NCBI GenBank assembly: GCA_905250125.1
Contig: CAJNOL010000049.1
Span: forward strand, 1-64,000
DNA length: 64,000 nucleotides
Direction: 5' to 3'
Origin: Rotaria sordida
Lineage: Eukaryota > Rotifera > Eurotatoria > Philodinida > Philodinidae
Made by a program: the position numbers and the translations under genes
In this document: in pieces, positions 31,706 to 44,933 of the stretch
Layout: each line of letters begins with the position of its first letter
How positions within the stretch are numbered: the stretch's first letter is position 1
Notes under the pieces: generated by a model
Told to the model about the DNA's origin: nothing
What the model saw: only the letters and a program-made list of their open reading frames with translations
The model's database searches: none

Positions 31706-34700
31706 GTCACTTTTTTTTTAATTTTTCTTCCAACATCGAACAAAATAAAACGTGACTGAAATGCTTTTTTCTTTTTATTCTGTTCTTTTTTTGTAACACC
31801 TACGTTGACTAGAATATCTCAACATTACATAGCAATCGTCCATGTCTTTACTTGTTTTCTTTTATTTAGTTAATGAAGAAAAAACCCATGCAAACTTTGC
31901 TATCGCTGAAAAAATCGTCGTAAATAAAAGAATAATGTTCTGTTGTTGTGCAATTCTGTTGCATTACTTTTCGCGGAAAAAAAAGAACTCGTGAATTTCT
32001 TTTTCTATTGTGTTTGTTTTGTTTCAAGCTTTGCAAAATAAAAAACACAAAAAACTGAACAATATTTACTCATTCATGTTCTCAAAATTCTTGAATAATA
32101 AAAGGATGGGTGTAGTTGTGTGTGTGTGTGTGTGTTGGATCTGAGTCTTACGTGAACGCGGGTGTAGTTGTTGGTGTGACTCTTGTTGTCTCGCGCATCC
32201 CCATCCTGGCAATACTGAACCGTGTAATATGACAATATATGATCGTTTATGAGAAAATAAGGAATGTGCACAGTCATTTGCGGACATGTACGGATGTGGT
32301 ATTCATCGGCATGGGTGGTAAAAAGGGAGACACGTCTGCTTCATATATGCTGTATATCATCATGCACGACAGTATATAGTAGCCGTATATTCAACTTTCG
32401 AGATGTACAGCGTAAGTGGATCAGCATAACAGGACCAGTGAAAGAAAGAAACAATGCCTTCGGCTTAGATACCATTTCTCGCATACTTGTTTGATTCTTT
32501 CTACTTCGCTGTTTGAATATGTCTTTTTTAGTGTCTATCTTATGTCTGCATACATATATCGCAGAATTTTAAGAGCATATATGCAGCAGTAAGTCATGAC
32601 ATTGGTCTTAGCTAATATAGAATTCTACTAATTAAAAACTATATTAAATGAATGCTGAAAGAGAAAAGAAATAGATGTAAGTGCAATACAGTAGATGACA
32701 TTGTCTAAAATACGTAAACTACAATATATAAGTATAGAGTATGGTCATAAGTTGATAGTATAAGTATAACATAGAGGGGATTGAGTATTAGTTGTATGGT
32801 AGGGAAATACTTACATCAGAAGATATAGAATCTAGGATATAAATATAACATAGAAATCTAGGGAGAAGGGGCATGATTAATTATATATAGACTGATAAAT
32901 AAGAGTAAAGGTCAAAGCATAGAGACATAAAATAGAACGGATGATAAAAAGTGTATCAGTACAGAGTAGAATACAAACGAGAACATGTTCGGAAGTATAA
33001 ACATAAAGTAAGAACCATCGAGAAAACTTTATCAACAATGTGTGTAATTGCTTAATTTCTTTCTTTATTTTAAATCATTTTATTAATTAAATTTATGCAA
33101 TAATAACTTTTATTTAATAAATTTATTTGCTTTTTTTTATTGAAAATCGTTCTATTGTGTGATGTTACAGCCAGCTAGAATATATGATGAAACCATTAGA
33201 TATCATATAACTATAAACCGTCCTATGAGAAATAAATCTACAGAAAAGACAATTATTGTGTCCTCGTTTGCTTTATTGTTCTGCGTTTGACTTCTTTCTC
33301 TTCAACAACATTAGTTTATTCATTATTTTTTCATCATTATTTTATTATTTGGTTAGTTGTAATTCGTTTTTTTTATGATCTGATAATAATTCATGCAATA
33401 ATAAATGTCAAATTTTAGATTATGTTATAGCGGAGTGGAGATAGATAAGATGATGATCACGATATTTTGAATACAGTCATCATTAACGAGAAAAAATTGA
33501 TCATATCACACATTATGTAAATCATCTTATAGATCAAATGTTTGATTAATTAACGGAAATTTTAATTTTATAATCATGGTGATCGTAGTATTGTTGCTTA
33601 AGTTGATTATAATTTTTGCTATTATTTTGAGAATGGTTCGTTGAAAAAGTCCAATTTGAATGATGAAGTAATTGTTGCACAAAAATGAGATAATCAATAC
33701 TGTAGCTTTAATTCTGAAAATGGAACCTTTATATAAAATTCAAAAAAATTAGTTTATAATCTTTTTGGAACACAAAAGAATCAATATTTGTCGGAGTTTA
33801 CTTTAAAATATCAAGACGTAAAATTTGTTATGTACTAATCGAGAATAGATAATTTTCAACTGATTGAAAGTTTTCTATGTGGATTTAATTAGGGTATGAG
33901 AGTGTAGATATTTTGGTCACACATACCCTAGTGGCGTAGTCAACGGTGAGCTAGAGGAAATTGAGTACTCCTTCTGTTATTGGTCGAAGATATGCCAGCT
34001 AACCTCTACCACAAGTCCTTCCACCAAAGACAGTTCGACTATCTGAGTCCTCACTGTCAAAATCCTGATAAGATAGAAACTGTACAATTATACTTATTGT
34101 ATTTCTATTAATCTACTGTTTCAGAGCGTATTATTTAATCGGACTGTAACGACAAAATATGATGAACTGAAAGAGTACTGTTACTACAAGGCTTGATATT
34201 GATATTTATTCAATTACTTTGTACCTGCAGTCTTGTGTATATCACATAGAACAAAAACCTTATATAGGTGAGAGCACAAAAAAAAGGGAAGGAGACAGAT
34301 GAATTCAACAAAGAGCAAATGAAGCTATTAAACAGAGATAATTTCATTATTAACATGCAGATGTATTCAGAATCCATTAGAATTCAATTGTGTGAGATGC
34401 TGAGGATTCACATATTTTTCTTTACCAGACGAGAAATTGGAAGAGAGATTTAAAAGTAAAGAAAGACTTGTTACAGAACCAGATGCTATATGTGGTCAAC
34501 TGTAAAAACGATTGAACCGATATTGATATCATTTTCTCACTGATATCCTCAATTCTTCTTTTGTTTCTTCGTTTCGTTCTCATTCTCTCTATTGTTCTTT
34601 TCTGTGTTCATGGCTCTCCTATATAAACGTGACATTCTTAAGGGTACTCCTTCCGCTTTCCGGAGTTTCTGAAGAACAACTCCTCAGAAAATTTTGAAAT

Positions 34701-36169
34701 TTTCAGGGCAAAGAGATCTTAATAAGTACAGCAAAAGTTGTCATAGACTCAAAGTTCCTGGATGCTCTCTTCTATGAAATACTAAGATCATAATAGTGAA
34801 ACATGACTCCAAGTTTTGCCCTCGTTTCTCCAAGATGCTATGTTCGATTGAGCTGAAAATTTTGTTTTCAGGTACTAGATAATGTTTGGAGTAGGTACTT
34901 TTCTTTTTAGTTTCTTTTTTTTGTTCTTCGAATAAAAAAAGGCAAAATATCGAAGGCAGTCGAAAAAAACGCCCGTTTTTTTTGTATAAAGCTTTTTTGT
35001 AAGAAAAAAAAATCAACAGGACACTATTTTTTGAACAAAAAGAAATGCCCACTTCAAACAGTGTCTAGTATATGTGAAAACAGCTTCAGCCCGATCGAAC
35101 GTACAATACCGAAGAACTTGAGACGTTTCTGCACTTTTTTCATTAAAAAAATTTGATTTCTTCTCAAATTTTTTAACCTTTAACCCTTTCAATCCTGACA
35201 TTTTCTTTCGTTCTGCACAAAGTTGAAAAAAATCACAATTTTTCTCTCTCTCTCTCTTGCATTCTGCTTTAGATAATCAGCTGCACACAAATTCTAGTTT
35301 CATTATTTCAGTGCGAAAAAATAGATTTTCGAAGCGAGAAAAATAGTCGATTCTTTAGACACACAGGTGATATGCATCATGTAGGAAGATGATAGAGCAC
35401 AAAATTTTTCTTTTTTCGTTCTGCATGTCATCTATGAGATGACATTCAGGATTGAAAGGGTTAAAGACAATTTTCAGGTCCCAAAATATACTTAGTCGAT
35501 AGATACTACTTGAAACTAATACAATAGCCACAAAAAGAAAAAAACAAAAAATTTTGAGTGAGGGAAGGAGGGAGTGTACCATTAAGATGTAGAGTAACTT
35601 AATAAACATTATTACCGAATTCGATGGTAAACTACTCCTCCACTTTGTCGTTACAATGATAATTTTATATTTATCATTATTATGCCGGACTGCACTTAAA
35701 ACGAAAATACGATTTGCTTCAATTCACAATTCTATTCATTCATTTTCGATATTTTTGCTAACTTAAATTTAACAAAAAAATTTCGTCTTCGTTATATTAA
35801 AATTAGATTCAATTTTCAATAGATACATTGTTGTTGAAACCAATGATATGATAGACAAAGTATACCTTTATGTAAATGCAATGGTCTTTACATAGCTGCT
35901 TCAAACTACTATAACTTAAATGAAGCATAATAATTTTCAACAATTTATTTGAAATTACCTACACGTGTGTCGAGAATGATACTTGTTTCTTCTAGAAAGA
36001 CTCATATAATTTTTCAAGAGTTATTTACATCAAGTTCGTTGGGGTGCATTATTTGTTCTGTATAATAAAAAGAAAAAATGCCATGTGTCAGATGACAACT
36101 TTCATTTTTATTAAAAGAAAAAAAGCAAAAACAAACATCATTCAGAGTTCTTTCATTTTATTTTAAAGT
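31706..36169. other. Intergenic region of about 4.5 kb
   Basis: No supported gene. It includes a GT microsatellite near 32116-32134, a G/A-rich, C-poor stretch at about 32640-33010 with recurring TATAACATAG, and a TTAA-flanked MITE at 35180-35464. The sequence at 33900-34080 and 34560-34740 is less AT-rich than the rest, but encodes nothing recognisable. The left end is the upstream region of the TPR gene and the right end that of the P450. Confidence 0.5.
35180..35464. mobile_element. piggyBac-like MITE with TTAA target duplications
   Basis: Both ends carry TTAA followed inward by the same 15-base terminal inverted repeat, CCCTTTCAATCCTGA (left 35184-35198; right, in complement, 35446-35460). 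The total is 285 bp including both TTAAs. TTAA duplications and TIRs beginning CCC are established hallmarks of the piggyBac superfamily. TTTCGTTCTGCA occurs near both ends in direct orientation (about 35206 and 35415). There is no transposase frame, so the element is non-autonomous. The perfect TIR match suggests recent insertion or maintained mobility. Confidence 0.75.
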
Positions 36170-39100
36170 ATGTTTCTTACGATTGTTTTTGTCGCAACTA
36201 TTGCTTGTCTTATTGCTACTTACTTTTGGAGAATTAATCGTCAATATGATTATTTCAAATGTCGAAATATTCCAGGACCACCACCTCGTTTCTTCTATGG
36301 TCATTATAAAGAGTTTTGGTCAACAGAGACTTATTCTAAACAATTACAAAAATGGACTCGTCAATATGGATCAATCTATGGATTATTCGAAGGTATAAAA
36401 CCTATGTATGTTGTATCAGATGTTAATTTTCTTCAAGAAATTTATATCAAACAATTTTCATCATTCCATTCACGGTCTATTTCGAAGATAATGCGTGTAG
36501 AAAATGATGGAAAAATTCATTTATTTAGAGCAACTGGCACACGATGGCGCCATCAACGAGACATTTTTAATTTAATGTTTTCAACTGCTAAACTTAATAC
36601 AATGATACCTTCGATTAATGATTGTCTTAATACAATGTTAAATAAAATAGCAAGAAATAAAAATAAAGAAATTAATATTTTTGATTTTTACAAACGAATG
36701 ACTATGGATATCATATGTGAGTTAGATCTATTTGTCTATAATAATGAAATGTATAAGTACTCATTTGATTATATTTAGGTCATTGTACATTTGATATTAA
36801 TGCTAATTTTCAAAATAATATTAATAATTCATATTTACAAAAATTCGAAGAAATGTGTGAGATAAATACAGATCAATTAACTATTTTTCAATTGAGCAAT
36901 TTAATACCATTTCTTGCTCATCCTTTACATGATTTTCTCTTTTGTCTATTAGCCGTTCGTAGAAGAGCAGCTGAATTAATACCAACATTAAGAAATTATA
37001 TTGAAGAATTTCCTGTTTTCTGTTTGATTAATCGAATTTATGAAATTGCTAATCTTCGAAGAACATCAGTGCCAGAGGCAAATGAATGCATAGATTTCTT
37101 ACAATTAATGATTGATACTTCTACTAATGATGAAATAACAGTAAGAATATTAACTAATACTTATTACAGAATTATTAGTGAAGGTTTACCGAGAGTTATT
37201 TTTTTTCGGAATTTATTCGTTCTTTTCAAAGTTCCAAGATATTTTTTTTTATATTGTATATTATGGAAGTACGATACCTTTGATAAGATTAATCTAAATA
37301 TAAATAAATTTTTTTCCAGTGGATTTATTCTCAAAACATTATGCTATCACTAGCGAGAACCCGTGCATACTACACGGGTATTTTTTTCTCTATCGTATGA
37401 TCTCAAACCTTTAGTCTTTCACTCGTTAACAGATATACACATACTGGGCATGATGTACATAGAAGCCCTACAGTATCATAGCCTCATCTCTCTATAGCCT
37501 TAACTTCTACAGCCTGACGCCTCTACAGCGTTACTCCTTGGCAGCTCTAACCCTCTATACCCTTATTCCGTTAGAGTTTTACCATTCTATAGCATTATCT
37601 CCTTTGTAATCCAGCCCTCTATAGCCCTACCCTCTATAGCCTTCCTCCCTTATTGCCTTACTCCTTTCAGGGCCTATGGGTATTCCCATATAGTAGCCCT
37701 TGAGAGACTATGGGATACTCCCACAGGACGGGCCTTGACAGCCTACATGTTCCCCAATATAATGACTCTTCAGGGCGTATGGGCATCCCCATAAGATAAC
37801 TCTCGGGGACCCATGGGGGCCCCATATAATAGCCTTTGAGGAACTACTGGTACTTCCACAGTATGGGCCTTGAGGACCTATGAGTATCTCCATATAATAG
37901 TCCTTGAGGACTATGGGTCCCCCCCCATAAGATAGCTCTTGAGGATCCATAGGTGCCTCCATACAATATCCCTTGACGGCCTAAGGGTACTCCGTATCAT
38001 GCCCTTGGGACCCTCCTCCTTATAGTCTTATTTGATCTTTAACCTTTGACCCGGCACAGAGAAACACACAAACAAACACACACTGAACATTATATATATA
38101 GATAGGGATTGTCATACAAACTCCTTAACATCAAATATTTTCTCAGCGGACATATTCTAAACATGACAGCACTGTTTTAAAATTTTTATAGCTAACTAAC
38201 AACATCGAATAGCTTCATAGTTCATATATCTAAGATTCGAGTTTTTATTTGATTTACTCTTTTTTTATTATTCGCGACTTTTTTCTGATTAGTATGTCAT
38301 AAAAAGACTCCAACTATAAATCCTGCAACATAACACCAAATAATTATGTCCTGTAGGATCTATTTCGAATATATTATTCTTTCAGGACGTTTATTATACA
38401 AAATATGCACACTTTCAAATCCTAATTGCAAATATTCGTTTGTTCTTCTAGGATCATACTGTAGGTCAATTGAGGACAAAAGCATTGAATTCAGATGAAG
38501 TAGCAAGTAATGTATTGATTTTCGTAGCTGCTGGTTATGAAACAGTATCAACTACATTAGCGTATTGTACATATGTTTTGGCTACAAAACCAGATATTCA
38601 AGAAAAACTTATTTATGAAATTAATCAAAATCCGTCGGATGATATTGATAAAGAATGTATTGATGATGTTGAAACAAATCTTACCTATTTGGATATGTTT
38701 ATACGAGAAGTCCTTCGAATGTATCCTATAACTACTAAAGCAATGACTCGTGAATGTAATACAACAACAACTGTTTGTGGACACATCATTGAGAAAGGTC
38801 TATTCGAGAGAGAGAGAAAGAAGTTGTGAAATTAAACAATTATATTTATATTATTCTTTTATTCTAGGATGTATTATTCAACCTGATATTTTTAGTATTC
38901 ATTATAATTCAGATTTGTGGGGTCCTGAAGATCCAAATCTTTTTCTACCTGAACGACATCAAATAAAACGTCATTCAATTGCTTGGATGTCATTTGGTGT
39001 TGGTCCAAGAAATTGTGTAGGCATGAAATTTGCTTTAATGGAAATAAAAATTTGTTTGATTCAATTACTTCGTCAATATCGAATATTACCTGGAAATAAA

Positions 39101-39178
39101 CTCGAACAAGAGTTCAAATGTAAAGAAAAATTTATAATTCAACCCAATGCTATATTTATCAAACTTGAAAAACGTTGA
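36170..39178 (+). CDS. Cytochrome P450 (CYP3/4-like microsomal monooxygenase)
   Basis: Haem-thiolate monooxygenase of the ER membrane. Exons 36170-36716, 36779-37140, 38452-38797 and 38868-39178 total 1566 nt (521 aa, normal for a microsomal P450). Seen: N-terminal membrane anchor (residues 1-20), the proline hinge IPGPPPRFFYGH, the C-helix TGTRWRHQRDIF, I-helix oxygen-binding AAGYETVS, K-helix EVLRMYP (ExxR), FLPERH in the PERF region, and the haem-binding loop FGVGPRNCVG with the proximal Cys. All catalytic signatures are intact. Overall look is clan 3/4; I do not assign a CYP family number. The 1.3-kb intron between exons 2 and 3 holds a Helitron-like insertion that leaves the splice sites untouched. 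AATAAA-like sequence lies about 150 bp past the stop. The substrate cannot be read from sequence. Confidence 0.93.
37350..38102 (-). mobile_element. Non-autonomous Helitron-like element in the P450 intron
   Basis: Read on the minus strand, it starts with TC (38102-38101, TCTATATATATAATG) directly after a host A. It ends with CTAG (37353-37350) directly before a host T. A 7-bp stem hairpin, ACCCGTG-TAGTATG-CACGGGT, lies about 5 nt before the CTAG end. TC at the 5' end, a 3' hairpin then CTRR, insertion between A and T and no target duplication are the established Helitron signature. No Rep/helicase frame is present in the 753 bp. The body is far more GC-rich than the host DNA and is made largely of tandem repeats. 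Confidence 0.8.
37669..38010. repeat. About ten 34-nt tandem repeats inside the Helitron
   Basis: Units of about 33-36 nt follow the pattern CTTGAGG-CCTATGGGTA-CTCC-CATATAATAG-CC, each with a short internal palindrome (TATGGG...CCCATA). Copies begin near 37669, 37703, 37739, 37772, 37805, 37839, 37874, 37908, 37943 and 37977. They are diverged but in register. A second, pyrimidine-rich simple repeat (CTCTATAGCCCTA type) occupies about 37480-37660. Confidence 0.75.
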
Positions 39179-42100
39179 ATTGAAACAAAAACGCATGATT
39201 TAATCTGCTATTGTTATGTAGACAACACAACAAGAAAATAATTTTCATTTTACACTTTGTATGAGTGTTTCTTTGTTTTTCTCTATTTTCATAATTCAAG
39301 AATTTTATTGCGAATTCGTTTATGAACGAATAAAAAAAACATTTTGTGTATAGTATCTCTCAGTTTTCCTACTGCACATTTAAAATTATGTGTAATGCAT
39401 CAGTGATAAAATGACAAAAAGAATGATTTTATATGAAACTGAACAATTAGAGTATCGTGTCTAACTATTGTTTTAATCTCGAGTTATAATCATATATGAA
39501 TTTTTTTAATGTAATATAATGAGTTTCCAACATAAAACACCTGAGAATTTCTGCTGCTGATGCTTATAAAATAGGCAACCAGAATATTGCCTTTCATAAG
39601 AAAGCTATTCGGTAGTAAATTTCATCTCAGTATAGATTTATAAGATTTCATATGAAATAGTTGAAATCTTCCTTTATGTGTATGTTAATAGTAGAATAAT
39701 AGAATAAGATTGGTTTTTTATTTGAATTATTACATTTTTCTCTAACTAAATTTTTGAAAATATATTTAACAAAAACTGGCATTATTTCATTTACTTTCCA
39801 TTTACATCTATGCATAAGCATTTGGTTGTAATGAGTATGATCTAATATTTGCATTTACTATTCTAGTCATCATTGTTGTTATATGAGATAAGAGTTAAGT
39901 ATGTGTTTGTTTTACAATCGAACAAGAATAGGTAGACAAGTTATTGATTTACAAGAGTGAAAGGGGAACATATAATCAAAGCAGGTTTCAATTCTTAATG
40001 AGCTAAATGCGGATGTGTACAGAATATAAAAGTAAAAATAGAAACAATTCAAAATTCAAAATTCATCTATTTCTATATGTTACATCAAGATATGCTTCAT
40101 TTATTACCTAAGAAATATTAAGTAAAACATAATTCATCTGCTTAGATGCTATTTAGTATAGTTTTTAAGGAACTGAGTTTGCATGAAATTTACTTTGAGG
40201 AGATTGAAAATGTTTTTAGTCTGACTTTTTGTGTCAATATATGATCTTGTCTAAATTTCAAAAAGTGTTAAACTTCATGTAATAAATGTCCTTCAATCAG
40301 ATGCTATATAAAATAACCGACCGTGAGAAATGAACAGATTGAAATAAATCGATTTTATCACTGAGTTAACAATGGAAAAGAATAACTGAAGAACATTGTG
40401 TCTAGTCTTATATTTAGTATTACATAATATGTCTATGACTGAGTCGTAAAGAAAACTATTGATTAATGTATAAATGTCAGAATGCATTGAATCATGATTG
40501 CTTACTATTTTTTTTTCTTGATGAAAGTACGTGTGTTTCTTTGCAATTCTTTTTTTTTTTTTAAATATTTATCATGTTCACATTGTAGAAAAGCACGTTT
40601 GTCGTGACATAGAAATATGAAAAATAGAAATAGAATGTAGAAGAATTTCAAATTTTTGATTAGAGGAAATATTCAACAAATAAAATAAATAAAAGAAAAT
40701 TTGTTAATATTGTATGTCTATTTACAGACTATGTAATCAATTTTATTCTGATCAGTTTTGTCTTGTAATAAAATGTCACTGCCGTCTATTTGCTTCTTCT
40801 GCTGAATAATCACAGTGAAGTGTATTATTCATGTTGTCTCTTATTCGCATAATACTAATATGAGATAAATTATATAAAGAATTACGATTTTTAGACTTCT
40901 ATATTTAATGATTTTTCAAAGGTTAATTGATTTTATAATTATCGTCATTGATGAAATATATTTTCATAAATTGTAATATCAAATGAAAGTGAAATCAACG
41001 AATAATATTCTTTAGTCATACATAATTGCATGATGATTACGATTCATTGATATTTGAAATCTATTGATGTATATGAATACGAATGCTATTCATCAATGGT
41101 CTAGAATTTCATGTATAAGAACGAAACAAAACCAATCTATTTGTACACATCAATTTCGCACTATGAGTTTTTATCAATAGATCTGTCAATGTTTCTTTGT
41201 CTTATCCTTGGTAATCCATTTATTTAGATGATTATATATTGAAAAACAAGTAAATTTGTTTATAAGCTCTAATTATAAACTATCTAAAGATATATAATTA
41301 TTAAATGTAATATTTGATATAGGTTTTTTTAATTAACTAATTTTCAGCAATATTCATCAGTTCATACGAACGATGTTTTAAATCGAATTTATTTTACTTA
41401 AGTTTAGTTCATTGAAACTTTGTTGATGATTGGGTTAAGGTATTGATTAATAAATTATTAGACTAGCTGTAACAGACTTGCAAAATTTTAGTTATGTCAA
41501 TTGCATATACTGTTAATTATTTTTGTTTAAGTTTACGTATTTATTACTCACGAAAATATCTTGAATAATATTGATAACACTACCACTGTATGTTCTTAAA
41601 TATTTTTAATCTGTGCTTGAGTGTTTATTATTAAAAACTGAAGTTAATTCGTTTATGATTTTAACGAAGTTAACGATCATCATTCATAAAACATATCGAC
41701 TTGTTATGAATGATACTTGTTGCCTATCTTTTTTATATTGAAATCAATACTAGATTTAATTATCATGTTCAACAATATATTGAAAGAAACTTAAGAATAA
41801 AACGATAAAGTTTTACTGCTCAATGTCTTATGTGCTGCTGGTCAAGTTGCAATTAATATGACTTATTTCATCGTAGTTGTCTACAAATATAATATGAAGT
41901 ATACTGGTCTCTTGTAAACATATAGTGATTGACAAATTATATAGTCAACAGACATATCATCAATTCATGATGAACACAATGTCAATAATGAATTTCTTTA
42001 TGGTTCAATTCAGTTCAATTGATCTATTCCCTGAATATTAAATATCCTATACTAAAATATCGTTTTTGTTATTCGTCTGATGTTTTTCATTATTGACTTT

Positions 42101-42592
42101 TCTTTGAAGCGAAATCTTTTGTTTTTTTCTTTTAATATAGAACTACTCTACAAAAAAAAACAAGAGTATACATAAATATGATTCTTATAGCTAGAAGTAA
42201 GATTCGAAAAATACGGATTATAAATATCTTTTATTTGTTTAATGTAGACTTGACTAGACTATTGAATTGTTTCTTTTCAATGAAATTTATTCAATAATAC
42301 CTTATCCTTCAATACATATACACAATCGGGCATATGCATTCTTCCATTCAACGGTGAACTTTTGACCAAACTTTCTTTCTCTTTTTTTTGCATTTTTTTT
42401 TTCTCTTATTCTCCTGTTCTCATCTACAGACCGATGTCCCATAGTTGTAATACGTACTGACTCAATCTTTTTTTTTTTCTTACCTTTGTCACGATTCTGT
42501 CTTATTCATCAGTCTTTTATATAAACATTACAAGCAATAAATATTCTTTTTATTATTCAGTATTGATTCCAAAAACTCGACATTAATATAAA
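39179..42592. other. Intergenic region of about 3.4 kb
   Basis: AT-rich DNA between the P450 and the LRR gene. I see no coding frame, RNA gene or clear repeat. A TATATAAA-like sequence about 70 bp before the LRR start codon (near 42520) could be a TATA box, on composition-limited evidence. Confidence 0.5.
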
Positions 42593-44933
42593 ATGTATCG
42601 AATAAATTATGTTTTTCTCTTGATATTCATTAGTATATCAAATATTTTTACTGAAATTACGTTCAATTCTTCAATATCAACGACATTATCAATGTTAACA
42701 AATCAAGATATGTTATTATCATGTACCTATTGTCAAACAATGGCATGTCGTTGTTCTTCAACAAAAAAATTTTTAAATTGTTCATCTTATTTATTAAATT
42801 TAACATATGCTTCAAATTGTGCAAACAATATGATAATATGGGAAATAGTTGATTTTTCATCACGTAATTTTGAATCATTTGATTCAACAAAACTTTTATC
42901 ATTACGTATGTATCATTTATTATTAAAATCAAATTTAATTACAACTATTGATGAAAATACATTTGATACAATTGGTAATATTCTTATTGAACTTGATTTA
43001 CAAATGAATCAATTATCAAATATATCATCAAAATGGTTTAATTCAAAATTAAAACAATTAAAAATATTAAATTTAGCATTAAATCAACTTGAATCATTTA
43101 TAGAACTTGATCATATTCATTTACCTAATTTACAAGAATTAAATTTATCATGGAATCAAATTGAAATATTTCCATATCAAATCCATCAATGGAAATCATT
43201 AATTAGACTTGATTTATCATTTAATAAATTATCAAGTATACCGAGATATGCTCTAATGGGTCTTCATAATTTAACATGGTTATCATTAGCATCAAATCGA
43301 AATTTAACTTGTAAGTAGATTAATAATCAATAAGTCATAAATAACTTTTTTCCCACCAAAAAACATCCCGTGTTAAAGTCTCTACAAAACTTCTATCGAA
43401 CGTTTTTTTTTCTGTAGAAAGTTATGGAGAAAAACTTACTGAAGAATACTGAACATATATATGTAAGGACAGATTTTCTATGCCATTTTATTTTATATAT
43501 ATTGAGAACATTTTAAAATTTTCTAGAGATATAATAGAAAAAAGTGGAGATATTTTTCAGTAGTCTGACACGCACTCTTGCTCGTAATAGAGTTTCAAGT
43601 TGGTTTGAATCAAAGTGAATATCGGAAAACTTAACTTTTCAAATTTAAATTAAAACTAATCAAAATTACTTACCAAAATAACAAAAACTTGAGTTCAAAC
43701 AATATTATTTTATCTTCGTTCAGCGTTGTTTGTCAGAAGCTTTGAAACTTCAGGTTTAAATAGCTGAATTTTCGCAAGCGCACAACACTAAGAAAATCGA
43801 TAGATGTCTCAAGGATTGATTCGACATTTATTCACTTCATATTAGCTACTAGCATGCTTTTCAAAGCTTATAATGTGTTTCGATTCGTTTCATCTGAATA
43901 CTGAAAATTAACAAAATTATAGTAAAAACATGAAGAGGACCATTATTTATGGTTCACTCTTTTAATATATATATATGAAAGATAAAATGACATTTAAATG
44001 CATGATGTAATAAGAAATGTACAAAATCATATTTCATAAAATTCATTAAGGAAAATAATATGTTTTAAATCAAGAGTACGGTGAATATATATATGTATTT
44101 ATTTGTTAAACTTAGGTATCATTCAAGATTCATTTAAATATCTTAAATCATTAAAATATCTTGATTTATCAAGTACAAATTTATTTGATCTTGATGGATG
44201 TATATTTATTCAATTAACCGGTTTACGTACACTTAAAATTGAACGTGTTCTAATTAATTGTTCATCTTGTTGGCTGCCTATAGCAAAAAAAAATTCAATT
44301 ATATTATATGGACAATGTCTTAATAATATAACAATACAACGACTTGATTCATTAACTAATGAACAACTTCATTATTCATGTTCAAAATCATCTATTGATT
44401 GTTCATCAGATTATTGTGAACCAGGTTCATTCAATAATGAATATAAAACTTCGTCATTTGGTAAATTATCAAATTTAACTAACAATTCTAATACATCAAA
44501 AAATCATACAATTAAAATAATTCTTAGTATTATATTTAGTATAATTACACTTATTATAATTATTATTATAATTATATTAATTTATCGATGGAAACAAGGT
44601 AAAAATTTAATATGTTGTCAATTTCTATCAACAACATCATCAACAATGACAGAAATAACACGACGTCATCGTCGTCAACATCAAAAACAAATAATCAATA
44701 AAAATCCTACGATAATCGAATCTATTGTTACACATGGTACAAATATGAATGTACCACCATATCCACATAATGATAATGAATATTTAACAGAAACAACTTC
44801 GAATAATAAACGAAAACTTTATAATCCTATGTTTATGAATTCTCCGAAATCAGATCCAAGATATCAACAATCAATAGGAGTATCAAATGACAATTGTTTT
44901 CATAGTAATCAATCGTATTCTGAAAATTTATGA
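42593..44933 (+). CDS. Single-pass leucine-rich-repeat membrane protein (511 aa)
   Basis: Exons 42593-43310 and 44116-44933 (1536 nt) join in phase through a split Cys codon (T|GT). Order: signal peptide (1-20); a Cys cluster at about 40-65 like an LRR N-terminal cap; and LRR units with the LxxLxLxxN pattern (LIELDLQMNQL, LKILNLALNQL, LQELNLSWNQI, LIRLDLSFNKL, LTWLSLASN). A degenerate part with LKYLDLSSTNL follows, then a Cys-rich C-terminal cap (CSSCWLP ... YCEPGSF), a Ser/Thr/Asn-rich stalk with sequons, and one very hydrophobic Ile-rich helix at about 372-393. The cytoplasmic tail of about 115 residues has a basic RRHRRQHQK patch and no TIR, kinase or Ig domain. It is probably a cell-surface adhesion or recognition protein. 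Family unassigned. The 805-nt intron carries nothing I recognise. Confidence 0.85.

Noticed and set aside
37708..37962. Minus-strand 84-codon Gly/Pro-rich frame
   Set aside because: It is simply the translation of the 34-nt tandem repeats in the Helitron. Periodicity explains the openness.
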